Positions 8,616 through 17,530 of a stretch of DNA of 64,000 nt are shown piece after piece; position 1 is the first letter of the stretch; each line of letters opens with the position of its first letter. The DNA is from Brevibacillus humidisoli (lineage in GTDB: Bacteria; Bacillota; Bacilli; Brevibacillales; Brevibacillaceae). The notes below the pieces were generated by a model. It was not told the origin of the DNA, searched no databases, and saw only the letters and a list, made by a program, of their open reading frames with translations. The stretch is from the NCBI RefSeq assembly GCF_020923435.1, contig NZ_CP087263.1, positions 186,001-250,000 of the forward strand, read 5' to 3'. The position numbers and the translations under genes were made by a program.

Positions 8616-10061
8616 ATGATTACCTTTATCGTCTCTATCATTCTGCTGATTCTCGGATATTTTACCTACGGAAAGTTCGTTGAAAAGGTGTTCGGTGTAA
8701 AAGAGGCACGGCCTACCCCGGCGTACCGCTACCAGGATGGAGTGGACTACGTACCGATGGGGACCGGTCGCAACTCGATGATCCAACTGCTGAACATTGC
8801 CGGTGTCGGTCCGATTTTCGGCCCGATTATGGGAGCTCTTTACGGACCGGTCGCTTTTTTGTGGATCGTGCTCGGCTGTATTTTTGCCGGCGCTGTCCAC
8901 GATTATTTGACTGGTATGATCTCCATCCGCAATCGCGGCGCCCATTTGCCGGAATTGGCCGGCAAGTTCCTGGGCAAAGGCTTGAAACACGTGGTGAATG
9001 CCTTTGCCATTCTCTTGCTGGTGCTGGTTGGAACCGTTTTCGTAACCGCCCCGGCGGCGCTGATCCACAACATGACTTCCAGCTGGCTGACACTGCCTGT
9101 GATTATTGCGGCGATATTTGCCTATTACATTATCGCTACCTTGCTGCCAGTGGATAAAGTGATTGGACGCATCTACCCGTTCTTTGGCGCACTCCTGCTG
9201 ATCAGTGCGGTCGGCATCGGCGCCGGGTTGGTGGTCACCGGAGCGCCAATCCCTGAAATAAGCTTGCAAAACATGCACCCTGACAATTTGCCCATCTTTC
9301 CGCTGTTGTTTTTGACGATCTCCTGCGGAGCGCTCTCTGGCTTCCATGCCACGCAGTCTCCGATCATTTCGCGGACGACGCAAAATGAAGGACAAGGGCG
9401 CAAGATCTTTTACGGGATGATGATCGCCGAAGGGATCATTGCGATGATCTGGGCTGCCGCTGCGATGAGCATGTTCGACGGCATGACGCTGAACGAATTG
9501 ATTAAAAATGGCGGTCCTGCTGCTGTGGTAAGTGAAGTCTCCATGACCATGCTGGGCGCGATTGGCGGTACACTGGCCGTACTGGGTGTGATCGTACTGC
9601 CGATCACGTCTGGGGATACCGCTTTCCGCAGTGCCCGGATGATTATTGCCGACTACATTCGTGTCGCTCAGAAGAAAATCAGCAATCGCCTCTGGATCGC
9701 ACTACCGCTGTTCGCCATCTCGGTGGCGCTGACGCAGATCGACTTTAATCTCTTGTGGCGCTACTTTTCCTGGGCCAACCAGTCGACGGCCGTGATCGCG
9801 CTCTGGGTGGGAGCGATGTATCTGATCCTGGCCAAAAAGAATTACTGGATTGCGCTGGTACCGGCGCTGTTCATGACAGTAGTCTGCCTTACCTATATCG
9901 CGAACGCCCAGATCGGTTTTGGTCTCTCCATGGGTGTCTCTTACGCGATTGGTGCAGTTGGAACAATCGTGATTGCTGTCGCGTTCTTCCTGGCTGCCCG
10001 CAAGCGCCTGGCTGCTTCCCAATCCATCTCGCTGGATGATGATGTAGATCAGGCAGCATAA
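8616..10061 (+). CDS. cstA: CstA-family transporter (short form; pyruvate/peptide uptake)
   Basis: A polytopic membrane protein of 481 residues with about 13 hydrophobic segments, beginning with one helix followed by the soluble DGVDYVPMGTGRNSMIQLLNIAGVGPIFGPIMGA signature of the carbon-starvation family. SGFHATQSPIISRT and LPITSGDTAFRSARM are further family motifs. E. coli CstA/BtsT are about 700 residues; this is the shorter version. Family members import pyruvate or peptides when carbon is scarce. AAAGGAGCAG lies upstream of the ATG. The LytS/LytT genes just upstream and the cre-like site suggest dual control by a substrate-sensing two-component system and catabolite repression. The exact substrate is inferred. 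Confidence 0.9.
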   Translation: MITFIVSIILLILGYFTYGKFVEKVFGVKEARPTPAYRYQDGVDYVPMGTGRNSMIQLLNIAGVGPIFGPIMGALYGPVAFLWIVLGCIFAGAVHDYLTGMISIRNRGAHLPELAGKFLGKGLKHVVNAFAILLLVLVGTVFVTAPAALIHNMTSSWLTLPVIIAAIFAYYIIATLLPVDKVIGRIYPFFGALLLISAVGIGAGLVVTGAPIPEISLQNMHPDNLPIFPLLFLTISCGALSGFHATQSPIISRTTQNEGQGRKIFYGMMIAEGIIAMIWAAAAMSMFDGMTLNELIKNGGPAAVVSEVSMTMLGAIGGTLAVLGVIVLPITSGDTAFRSARMIIADYIRVAQKKISNRLWIALPLFAISVALTQIDFNLLWRYFSWANQSTAVIALWVGAMYLILAKKNYWIALVPALFMTVVCLTYIANAQIGFGLSMGVSYAIGAVGTIVIAVAFFLAARKRLAASQSISLDDDVDQAA

Positions 10062-10066
10062 ACGAG

Positions 10067-10113
10067 GAGGCTGCTTCTCATCGATCACGATCGATAGAGG
10101 CAGCCTCTGTTTT
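10067..10113. terminator. Long terminator hairpin between cstA and topB
   Basis: GAGGCTGC...ATCGAT pairs with ATCGAT...GCAGCCTC with a small loop, followed by TGTTTT on the plus strand and T residues on the minus strand (from TTTATGC). It separates two convergent genes and can serve both. Confidence 0.85.
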
Positions 10114-10125
10114 GATCTGCGAGAG

Positions 10126-12651
10126 TTATGTCCTCCGCTCCCCCCAGCGAACCAATCCATCAGCGAGGATCAGTGTGGCCGAAAAGGAGGTTCCATCTTT
10201 ATCGACAAACCCGTCGATCCATCCCGTCTTTCCTTCTCTCAGCAATTGTCTCAACTGCTCCATCGATAGATCTTTTTCCCGGATTTGTTTTGGGATGTAG
10301 AACCGACATTTCGGATAGCCGGTGCAGCTGATCATCGTTTGTCCCTCAACCATTTCTCCCCTGCGGCATCGTGGACAGATACCGATGCCGTTCCTTTTGG
10401 TTTTGTCTGCGGTGGCCGACACCTCCCGCTGGGTGCGGTCCGATTCAGCCTGGGGGTTCGCTTTCCGCTCGACAGATGCTTTCGTTTTTGCAGCTTTCCT
10501 CATGCCGTCTGCCGCTGTTGAGCGCGGTTTGCGGTCTGTCGGTGGGCCAGACCGCCTTTCTCCGGGAAAGGTTAGGGACAGCTCACCTGTATCCCTGTTC
10601 AGCTCCAGTTTGGCCTTGTAGGATTTCCCTTGGCGGCTCTTGAAGCGGAGCAGACCGGTCCGTCCCTTTTCCAAAAGGTCGCGTATCTCTTTTTCCGACA
10701 GGGGGCGGCCAAAGGCAAATGTTTTTAGCAGGAACGCACAGTCTCGGTTAGTACAGTGATACCCTTTGCCGCTTTTGACGATCTTGCCGCCGCAGCGGGT
10801 GGGGCAGTCCAGATCGCTTTGAGACGTTTGGCTGGGGGCAGCTTGCTGGGCTTGTACTTTTTGCACCAGCACCGAGGCAAACGTTTTGACCTGCCCCATA
10901 AACGGTTCGGCAGAGGCACTGCCGATCGAGATCTGATGCAGCCGCTGCTCCCACTGACCGGTTAGCTCCGGTGAACTGAGCACGCCGATCCCGGCGTCTT
11001 CCACCATGTCGATCAGCGATCTTCCCTTGGTGGTAACAACCAGTTTCTTCCCTTTTCGCTCAATATAGCCCACTTCCCGCAGCCGTTCGATGATCGCAGA
11101 GCGTGTCGCCGGAGTGCCGATCCCGCAGTCTTTCATCGCTTCCCGCATCTCTTCATCTTCGACGAACTTGCCTGCTGTTTCCATATCTTTGAGCAGCGTA
11201 TCCTCGTCGTACCATTTCGGCGGTGTCGTCATCTTGTCTTTCACCTGCGCCTGCTCACATCGGACCGCACCGTTAGGATCGATCGCAAATGAGGGGGCAA
11301 GCTGCGGTGCATCCTCCTCGCTGTCGTTCTGTTTGCCCTTGCCCTGTTTCTCTTCCCCGTAGATCGTTTTCCAGCCAAGCTGAAGCGCTACTTTCACATG
11401 GGTTTTAAACGTCTCCTGCTCTACTTCTGTCAGCAGGGTGTGGTGCCGATAGTGGGCTGGTGGGTAAAAATGGGCGAGAAAACGCTTGACGATCATGCTG
11501 TATATTTTTTCGATGTCTCCTGTCAGACTTTGCGGAATCTGTTCGGTAGGCATGATCGCGTGATGGTCGCCAACCTTCTCCGGCCTGCAAACATTCCGGT
11601 TCTTGCTGTGAACGAGCGACTTGTCCGCCCCCCTGGCCAATTCGCCGTATCGACTGCTACCAAGCTGATCGCATACGTTGTGCATAAAGGGAATGTTTGT
11701 CTCTTCCACATAAGCAGAGGAGGTACGGGGATAGGTAATCGCTTTATACCGCTCGTACAGCTTCTGTGCCAGATCGAGTGTTTTTTGGGCTGAAAACCCA
11801 TAGCGCCTGTTTGCTTCCCGCTGCAGCGTGGTCAAATCGTATAACTTAGGCGGCAGTTCGCGCGCTGTTTTTTCATCGTAGGAAACAATCGCAGCCGGTT
11901 TTCCCTGCACTCTGTCGGCAATCGCTGCGGCTTTCTCTTTACTTGTGATGCGCTCTCCCTGCCACACGCCGCGATACGACTGATCACCTTGACGGAACCA
12001 CGCTTCCACCAAATAGTATGGTTCCGGGGTGAATTGCTCGATGATCTCCTGTCGTTTTTTGAGCATGGCCAGCACCGGGGTCTGCACACGTCCGACAGAA
12101 AACAATTCTCCGTGTTTGATCGTAAATGCGCGTGACCCGTTCATCCCGATCAGCCAGTCGGCCTCACTGCGTGCTTTTGCTGCCGCCAACAAGTTATGGT
12201 AGGCGGCCCCATCTTTTGCATTCTGAAAAGCCTCCCGGATCGCGGTCGGGGTGAGAGAGGAGGTCCACAGCCGTTTTACCGGTTTATCTATCTTCAATAG
12301 CTGGCAAATGTAGCCGAAGATTAATTCTCCCTCACGTCCGGCATCCGCTGCATTGACGATCAGGTCGCACTTTTTGGCCAAATCCCCAATTATCCGCAGC
12401 TGTTTCTTCGTTTTCGGGTAGGCAACCAGGCGGAACGTCCGTGGAATGATCGGCAGGTGCTCCATTTTCCACTTTTTATACTTTTCATCGTACATCTCCG
12501 GGGCAGCTAGTTGGACCAGATGGCCGATCGCCCAAGTGACAAGGATCTGGCCGCCATCGATGTAACCGTCTTTTAAAGTGGTTTTGCCAAGAAGAGCTTG
12601 GGCGATGTCTTTTGCCGCCGATGGTTTTTCTGCTACAATCAGTGTCCTCAT
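10126..12651 (-). CDS. topB: DNA topoisomerase III (type IA)
   Basis: Relaxes negative supercoils and resolves single-strand crossovers. The 841-residue protein begins with the Toprim domain (MRTLIVAEKPSAAKDIA, DAGREGE acidic motif), has the catalytic Tyr at about residue 307 in AITYPRTSS, the gate domain (FSVGRVQTP), and GIGTPATRSAIIERL. The C-terminal 250 residues carry two zinc-ribbon-like parts: CPTRCGGKIVKSG with CTNRDC, and CPRCRRGEM with CTGYPKC, joined by a basic, low-complexity linker. Bacillus TopB is about 730 residues, so this version has an extended tail. The ATG at 12651 with GGGGGAAG upstream is preferred over the ATG at 12675. It stands alone between a terminator and a divergent gene. 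Confidence 0.95.
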   Translation of the reverse strand: MRTLIVAEKPSAAKDIAQALLGKTTLKDGYIDGGQILVTWAIGHLVQLAAPEMYDEKYKKWKMEHLPIIPRTFRLVAYPKTKKQLRIIGDLAKKCDLIVNAADAGREGELIFGYICQLLKIDKPVKRLWTSSLTPTAIREAFQNAKDGAAYHNLLAAAKARSEADWLIGMNGSRAFTIKHGELFSVGRVQTPVLAMLKKRQEIIEQFTPEPYYLVEAWFRQGDQSYRGVWQGERITSKEKAAAIADRVQGKPAAIVSYDEKTARELPPKLYDLTTLQREANRRYGFSAQKTLDLAQKLYERYKAITYPRTSSAYVEETNIPFMHNVCDQLGSSRYGELARGADKSLVHSKNRNVCRPEKVGDHHAIMPTEQIPQSLTGDIEKIYSMIVKRFLAHFYPPAHYRHHTLLTEVEQETFKTHVKVALQLGWKTIYGEEKQGKGKQNDSEEDAPQLAPSFAIDPNGAVRCEQAQVKDKMTTPPKWYDEDTLLKDMETAGKFVEDEEMREAMKDCGIGTPATRSAIIERLREVGYIERKGKKLVVTTKGRSLIDMVEDAGIGVLSSPELTGQWEQRLHQISIGSASAEPFMGQVKTFASVLVQKVQAQQAAPSQTSQSDLDCPTRCGGKIVKSGKGYHCTNRDCAFLLKTFAFGRPLSEKEIRDLLEKGRTGLLRFKSRQGKSYKAKLELNRDTGELSLTFPGERRSGPPTDRKPRSTAADGMRKAAKTKASVERKANPQAESDRTQREVSATADKTKRNGIGICPRCRRGEMVEGQTMISCTGYPKCRFYIPKQIREKDLSMEQLRQLLREGKTGWIDGFVDKDGTSFSATLILADGLVRWGERRT

Positions 12652-12913
12652 CTCTTCCCCCTGTTTTCGGGACATTCTCGTACCGCGTTCTCTTATCTAC
12701 TTCTATCATAGCGGATCATAGAGCCAAACGGTTAGTGATGATATTTGTTACGAGAATCCGGCAGCAAAGAACGGTTATGCTGCGGGAAAATCCCTCCACT
12801 CGATGATGGTGGAAAATCTGAGGAATTCCTTGGCTGCAAGTAGGTTAATACCGTTTCACTTTGACCGCTTCGACATAAGGTATACAGACAAATACACCAA
12901 AGGGAGCGATCAT

Positions 12914-13204
12914 ATGGCGAAAAAAAATAACGTCCGCCCAGTTTCCTACCCAAGCGAGTTCGACAGCTGGCTGAAAGCGCAAAATGTAAAGAAAAAAGAG
13001 CGGAGAAATCCGGAGGCTCTCCAGCGTTATTATCAGGAATGGGCCAAGATGCACGCACGGAAACCGAAAAAGCGTTCCTTGTTCAAACTGCCGGCGTTGG
13101 ACCTGGATCAAATCGCCAGTCATGCCCGCAAAGTATCGGAACTGGTGGAAACGATCCAAGGCGTAAAAAATATGATGAATCAGCCGAAAACCCATGATGA
13201 TTAG
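12914..13204 (+). CDS. Small basic conserved-looking protein, unknown
   Basis: A 96-residue, Lys/Arg-rich soluble protein starting MAKKNNVRPVSYPSEFDSWL. Not recognised. AAAGGGAG is seven bases before the ATG at 12914; the same frame extends upstream to 12803 without a good ribosome site. The centre has an RRNPEALQRYYQEWAKMH helix and the end (residues 60-90) an amphipathic helix, QIASHARKVSELVETIQGV. It could be a small nucleic-acid-associated or spore protein, but nothing directly supports that. A near-perfect terminator follows, so it is transcribed alone. Confidence 0.7.
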   Translation: MAKKNNVRPVSYPSEFDSWLKAQNVKKKERRNPEALQRYYQEWAKMHARKPKKRSLFKLPALDLDQIASHARKVSELVETIQGVKNMMNQPKTHDD

Positions 13205-13210
13205 GAGATG

Positions 13211-13248
13211 CAAGGGACAGCAGTAGCGTCTGCTGTCCCTTGTCATTT
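13211..13248 (+). terminator. Terminator hairpin, 13-bp perfect stem
   Basis: CAAGGGACAGCAG pairs perfectly with CTGCTGTCCCTTG around a six-base loop. The following tail (TCATTTCC) is only moderately T-rich. Confidence 0.75.
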
Positions 13249-13353
13249 CCTTCGCTCGTCTTCATCAGATATTTACTGCAGGTTGATCGCTGCTTAACAT
13301 GGGTATCAGATAATGAAACGTACACCTATGATGAGGAGAGTGAATACGCAGAT

Positions 13354-15429
13354 ATGCCAAAAACCTCTGTACTGTCTGCCCTTTGTTTTTTGCTTGTGGC
13401 AAGTTTCTGTCTGCCGGTCATGGCACAGGAGCAGGATATCTTTACGGATATCGCGGCTTCCCCATACAGACAGGCCATTATCGATTTATACCAACGAGAG
13501 ATCATCCAGCCATCAGCGGACGGAAGGTTTTATCCAGACCGTCAGTTGAGCAGGGCGGAAGCGGCCGTGCTGCTGGTAAAGGGCTTCCATCTGCCGCGGA
13601 TTACGCCGATTGAGGCGACAGATCCCAACCTGCAAAAGTCGTATCGCTACACCGACCCGCTCGGGGTGATCGACGAGTCTTTTTCGATTCCGTCGGCAAA
13701 AGATATCGCCAATCACTGGGGTGTTTCGTACATGGAGGGCTTGATTAAAGTCCGGGCCGATCAGGTAGAAGGAGATACATATGGGCCGAATCGTCCGGTC
13801 ACCAAGGCAAAGTGGGTGGAGATGATCGGCAAAGTCATTTTCGGTGTCGATCAACCGATGGATCATGCTGCAAAGCTGGTGGAGATGGGACTTGTGTCCG
13901 AAGAAGCGGCTGTTTCGCAGGAGCCGATCTCCAGAGCGGAAGCTGCGGGTATCCTTCACCGTATTCTCCGTGATCCTGACTTTCAGATCGTGACGATCTT
14001 TGCCACGGCAGACATCCACTCCCACCTGCAACCGTATAAACCGAGCGGGATGGAACGGGAGATCGGCGGCCTGGCCAAAATGAGCCAGATCATCAAGGAG
14101 ACACGCAGGAGCCAACCCAATCTGCTGCTGGTAGACGCTGGAGACGCTCCTTACAACACCAATATCGGCAACCTGTTTGAAGGAGCCTCCACGATTGATG
14201 TGATGAATCAGATGGGATACGATGCGATGGTCTTGGGCAATCACGATTTTGATTTCCCCTTCCAGGTGCTCCAGCGCAATGCGGAGAACGCAGCCTTCCC
14301 CTTTCTCTCGGCCAATACCTTGTATCAGGGGGAGCGTCCCGAATTCCTCCACTCTTCGATTGTGCGCGAGGTGGGCGGAGTAAAGGTAGGCGTGATTGGC
14401 GTGACGGATGACCAGAGCATCTACTATACGCATCCGAAAAACGTGGCGGGAATCAGCTTCAACGACCACTTCCAGGCGGCGCAGGCAGAGGTAGAGAAAC
14501 GGAAAGATGAGGTGGATATTGTCCTGGCGCTTGCTCATCTGCATGGGGATAACCCGGTCCTGCCGGAAAGAGTAGACGGCTTCGACATCGTCATCGGAGG
14601 CGGGCAGGATGTAGTGGAGTACCCGCAGATGATCAATGGGGCGTGGTTGATCTCCCCCGGCAAGCATGCAGAGGTGTTAAATCAGATCAACATCCAACTG
14701 TACCAGGGTGATAGGATCGGCATGAACTTCGCCCATATTTTTATGACCGACAATTTGCCGGAAGATCCGCAGGTCGCCCAGATCGTGGCTGAGTATGAAT
14801 CGAAAATGGGCGAAAAGATGAAACAGGTAGTCGGTGAGACCAACGTCGTCCTGGATGGAGAGAGGCAAACGGTACGTTTGAAAGAGTCCAACCTGGGCAA
14901 TGCAATCGCCGATAGTCTGCGGGAATTGACGGGTGCCGATATTGCGCTGCAAAATGGCGGTGGAATCAGGGCCAGCATCAACCAAGGGGAGATCACGATG
15001 GAGGAGATCTATGCAACTCTTCCCTTTGACAATACTGTCGTGATGGTGGAAGCGAGCGGCCAGACCGTCTGGGATGCCCTGGAACACAGTGTGGCCAGCT
15101 ATCCGGCAGCTGCAGGCGGCTTCCTGCAAGTATCCGGTCTCAGCTACACGTTTGATGCTTCCAAAGAGCCAGGTCAGCGTCTGGTCGAGGTGCTGGTGGA
15201 CGGAAGTCCGATCGACAAGCAGAAGTTGTACAAAGTAGTGGCCAACGATTTTCTCACCGGTGGCGGCGACAAGTTTACCATGCTCAAGGATGAGACCAAA
15301 CTGCTGGTAAAGACCAAGCATTATTTGCGCGATGCTTTTGTGGAGTATTTGCAGAAGCATCAACTGATCGCACCGGAGTTGGAGGGGAGAATCACCATCC
15401 AGAATCCGGAGAAGGCGACAACGGAGTAA
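13354..15429 (+). CDS. Surface 5'-nucleotidase / metallophosphoesterase with N-terminal SLH repeats
   Basis: A 691-residue exported enzyme expected to release phosphate from nucleotides outside the cell. Seen: a signal peptide (residues 1-24, ending VMAQE); two SLH-type repeats (about 28-75 with FYPDRQLSRAEAAVLL; about 110-160 with YGPNRPVTKAKWVEMI) plus a partial third, which would hold it on the cell wall; a calcineurin-like phosphoesterase domain (TADIHSH, DAGDA, LGNHDFD); and a 5'-nucleotidase C-terminal domain (ALQNGGGIRASI, TLPFDNTVVMVEASG, GGGDKFTM). The metal ligands are all present. The ATG at 13354 has GAGGAG about 16 bases upstream, rather far; the open frame to 13240 lacks signal-like sequence. 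A strong terminator follows. Confidence 0.92.
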   Translation: MPKTSVLSALCFLLVASFCLPVMAQEQDIFTDIAASPYRQAIIDLYQREIIQPSADGRFYPDRQLSRAEAAVLLVKGFHLPRITPIEATDPNLQKSYRYTDPLGVIDESFSIPSAKDIANHWGVSYMEGLIKVRADQVEGDTYGPNRPVTKAKWVEMIGKVIFGVDQPMDHAAKLVEMGLVSEEAAVSQEPISRAEAAGILHRILRDPDFQIVTIFATADIHSHLQPYKPSGMEREIGGLAKMSQIIKETRRSQPNLLLVDAGDAPYNTNIGNLFEGASTIDVMNQMGYDAMVLGNHDFDFPFQVLQRNAENAAFPFLSANTLYQGERPEFLHSSIVREVGGVKVGVIGVTDDQSIYYTHPKNVAGISFNDHFQAAQAEVEKRKDEVDIVLALAHLHGDNPVLPERVDGFDIVIGGGQDVVEYPQMINGAWLISPGKHAEVLNQINIQLYQGDRIGMNFAHIFMTDNLPEDPQVAQIVAEYESKMGEKMKQVVGETNVVLDGERQTVRLKESNLGNAIADSLRELTGADIALQNGGGIRASINQGEITMEEIYATLPFDNTVVMVEASGQTVWDALEHSVASYPAAAGGFLQVSGLSYTFDASKEPGQRLVEVLVDGSPIDKQKLYKVVANDFLTGGGDKFTMLKDETKLLVKTKHYLRDAFVEYLQKHQLIAPELEGRITIQNPEKATTE

Positions 15430-15435
15430 GTGGAC

Positions 15436-15470
15436 GAGGCGCACAGAAGCTGTGCGCCTCTCATTATTTT
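15436..15470 (+). terminator. Intrinsic terminator after the 5'-nucleotidase
   Basis: GAGGCGCACAG and CTGTGCGCCTC form an 11-bp perfect stem with a three-base loop, followed by TCATTATTTT. Confidence 0.88.
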
Positions 15471-15544
15471 AAAGAGAGGGAATCAGAATCCCGTATCGAA
15501 TAGTATCAGTCATGCAAAAAGATAGTAAAGAGGCGTGACACAAT

Positions 15545-16387
15545 GTGAAGAACAGAAGGTACTACCGCATCATCATCGAAGTAGTGGCTATTCTATTTGG
15601 CAGTTTATTAATTGCCGTTGGGGCCAATACCTTGCTGATACCGGCCGACTTGCTCTCTGGCGGAGTCATCGGGATCTGCATGATTTTGTTCCATTTTTTC
15701 GACTGGTCAGTGGGAGTACAGTATTTCATCTACAATATCCCCCTGCTGATCTTGGGCTACATCCACTTGGGCAGAAAGTTTGTCATCTATTCCGTCCTGG
15801 CTGTCGTGTTCGATGCCTTGTTCCTGCAGTTGATCCCGATTCGTCTGATGTGGACGGACAATATTATCTTAAACTCGATTTTTGGCGGTGCGATTTCCTT
15901 TGCCGGTGGAGCGATCATGCTTCGCGCAGGGGGATCAAATGGCGGATTGGATATTTTGGCACGGGTGATTGCCAAACATAAAAATATCTCCATTGCCAAG
16001 TTTGGTCTGATGATTAACCTGGTGATTGTCACGATTTCCGCTGTCATTTTTGACATTCAGGCGGCCATGTTTACGATCATTGCGTTGTATGTAGGCTCGA
16101 AAACCTACGAAGCGCTGCTCAATATCGCGGAAAGAAGCTCAGTGATCATCATTACGGATAAAGGAACAGAGGTATCCGCAGCGCTTAATCAAGCCTTTCA
16201 TCGCGGAGTTACCTCTTGGGATGCCTTGGGAGCTTACTCACACACAGAGAAACAGGTGATCTTGTGCATTATTGTAAACATACAATGGTCGGAACTGTGC
16301 CAGACGGTTCAAAACATAGACCCGCATGCATTTATTTCTGCGATGCCGGCGCATAAAATCATCGGTAATTTTAAGAATACGTGGTAA
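15545..16387 (+). CDS. YitT-family membrane protein
   Basis: A 280-residue protein with an N-terminal membrane part (five or six helices, residues 10-180, including the family sequence GANTLLIPADLLSGGVIGI and GGAIMLRAGGSNGGLDIL) and a C-terminal cytoplasmic DUF2179 domain (about 215-280, ending AFISAMPAHKIIGNF). Function of the family is not established; members are widespread in Bacilli. The GTG at 15545 is chosen, with AAGAGG about 12 bases upstream. An overlapping ATG at 15543 is in another frame. Confidence 0.88.
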   Translation: MKNRRYYRIIIEVVAILFGSLLIAVGANTLLIPADLLSGGVIGICMILFHFFDWSVGVQYFIYNIPLLILGYIHLGRKFVIYSVLAVVFDALFLQLIPIRLMWTDNIILNSIFGGAISFAGGAIMLRAGGSNGGLDILARVIAKHKNISIAKFGLMINLVIVTISAVIFDIQAAMFTIIALYVGSKTYEALLNIAERSSVIIITDKGTEVSAALNQAFHRGVTSWDALGAYSHTEKQVILCIIVNIQWSELCQTVQNIDPHAFISAMPAHKIIGNFKNTW

Positions 16388-16468
16388 GATGGGGGTAAGG
16401 CAAATAGGCTGCCATACGGCTTTAGTATTCTTGGCCGTTCATGCCATCCTCAAAGGAAGTGAGTTATC

Positions 16469-17107
16469 ATGGCGAGCACACATGTCTTCTCCAAACGAGA
16501 AGAGATTGCCAATTCGATCACACATGGGATCGGGGCCCTGCTCAGCATCCCTGCCTTGATCCTTCTCATTGTCTTTTCTGTCCGCTTCGGCAGCGCCTGG
16601 CATGTTGTGAGCTTCACGTTGTTCGGCGTGACGATGCTGCTGCTCTATTTTTCCTCCACCTTCGTTCACGCCCTTCCCCAAGGAAAAGCGAAAGATCTCT
16701 TTGAGATATTGGACCATTCCTCCATCTACTTTTTCATCTCCGGTACCTATACACCGTTCTTGTTTCTCGCAGTAAAAGGTTGGTTGGGCTGGACGCTGTT
16801 TGGGATCGTTTGGGGGATTGCCGTTGTTGGGACCGTTTTTAAGTGCTTCTTTGTGAAAAGGTTTCTGTTCCTATCAACCTTCCTGTATCTGGTGATGGGA
16901 TGGCTGATCGTCTTTGCCTGGAATCAGTTGGTTGCAAGCATCGATTCGACCAGCCTAGTGCTGCTGGTGACAGGCGGTCTGCTCTATACCGTGGGGACAG
17001 TGTTCTATGTTTGGCGAGGCTTCACATACCATCACGCGATCTGGCATGTATTGGTTTTGGGTGGTTCCACTGCTCACTTTTTTTCGATCATGTCGCTGCT
17101 TCCGTAA
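16469..17107 (+). CDS. Hemolysin III / PAQR-family membrane protein
   Basis: A 212-residue protein with seven hydrophobic segments. Seen: the N-terminal family motif REEIANSITHGIGALL, the FEILDHSSIYFFISGTYTPF motif carrying the conserved Asp-His and Tyr, and a C-terminal HHAIWHVLVLGGSTAHFFSI with the His residues thought to bind a metal in PAQR proteins. The family name comes from a weak hemolysin; the real role in Bacilli is unclear (membrane homeostasis, possibly hydrolase activity). AAAGGAAGTGAG precedes the ATG. The gene is convergent with the following small gene with only 11 bases between stops. Confidence 0.9.
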   Translation: MASTHVFSKREEIANSITHGIGALLSIPALILLIVFSVRFGSAWHVVSFTLFGVTMLLLYFSSTFVHALPQGKAKDLFEILDHSSIYFFISGTYTPFLFLAVKGWLGWTLFGIVWGIAVVGTVFKCFFVKRFLFLSTFLYLVMGWLIVFAWNQLVASIDSTSLVLLVTGGLLYTVGTVFYVWRGFTYHHAIWHVLVLGGSTAHFFSIMSLLP

Positions 17108-17118
17108 GCAAGAGGACC

Positions 17119-17424
17119 TCAGGAAAGCAGTCCAAACCGTTTCAACTGATCCCACAAGCGTTCCTTCTGCAGGATCTCCTTCTGCTTCGGACCGATCAGG
17201 TCAAAGTGGGGAAATGGCGGGCGATGGTGAATGTGGTCGGGATCGAGACCGTTGGCGACACACCATTCAGACAAGAGCTGGAGGTTGCTGCATCCCACTT
17301 TGGTGACTGTTTTGATCTGGGGAAAACGAGGATCTAGCCAATAGTGGGTCAAAAAGGCAATCTCCCCTCTGCTGACTGCTTCTTTCCACTCTTGCAGTTC
17401 CTCTCTTGTGATTCCGAAGGCCAT
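17119..17424 (-). CDS. yneQ: YneQ-like conserved protein, unknown function
   Basis: A 101-residue soluble protein beginning MAFGITREELQEWK, then GEIAFLTHYWLDPRFP, TKVGCSNLQLLSEWC, PDHIHHRPPFPHFDLIG. From memory this matches B. subtilis YneQ, whose function is unknown. The conserved HYW and HFD residues and two Cys could be functional. I prefer the ATG at 17424: GGGGGTG lies eight bases upstream and can pair with the 16S tail with one G-U pair. A TATAAT box at about 17470 would place the transcript start just at the alternative upstream GTG (17469), making that start unlikely. Confidence 0.75.
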   Translation of the reverse strand: MAFGITREELQEWKEAVSRGEIAFLTHYWLDPRFPQIKTVTKVGCSNLQLLSEWCVANGLDPDHIHHRPPFPHFDLIGPKQKEILQKERLWDQLKRFGLLS

Positions 17425-17530
17425 CTCCGCGTCACCCCCATCTGTTTTGTCCCCGTTGATTGCTCTCACTCATTATAGCAATACCCGCCGGTTTACGCTT
17501 TCCTAAAAAAGAGTTGCGTGTTTCATCTGA

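Noticed and set aside
8445..9395. A 316-codon minus-strand frame opposite lytT/cstA
   Set aside because: Composition is His/Arg/Gln-rich as expected for an antisense shadow; cstA on the plus strand is unmistakable.
13513..14667. A 384-codon minus-strand frame opposite the 5'-nucleotidase
   Set aside because: It is a shadow of a well-defined enzyme with all motifs in the plus-strand frame.
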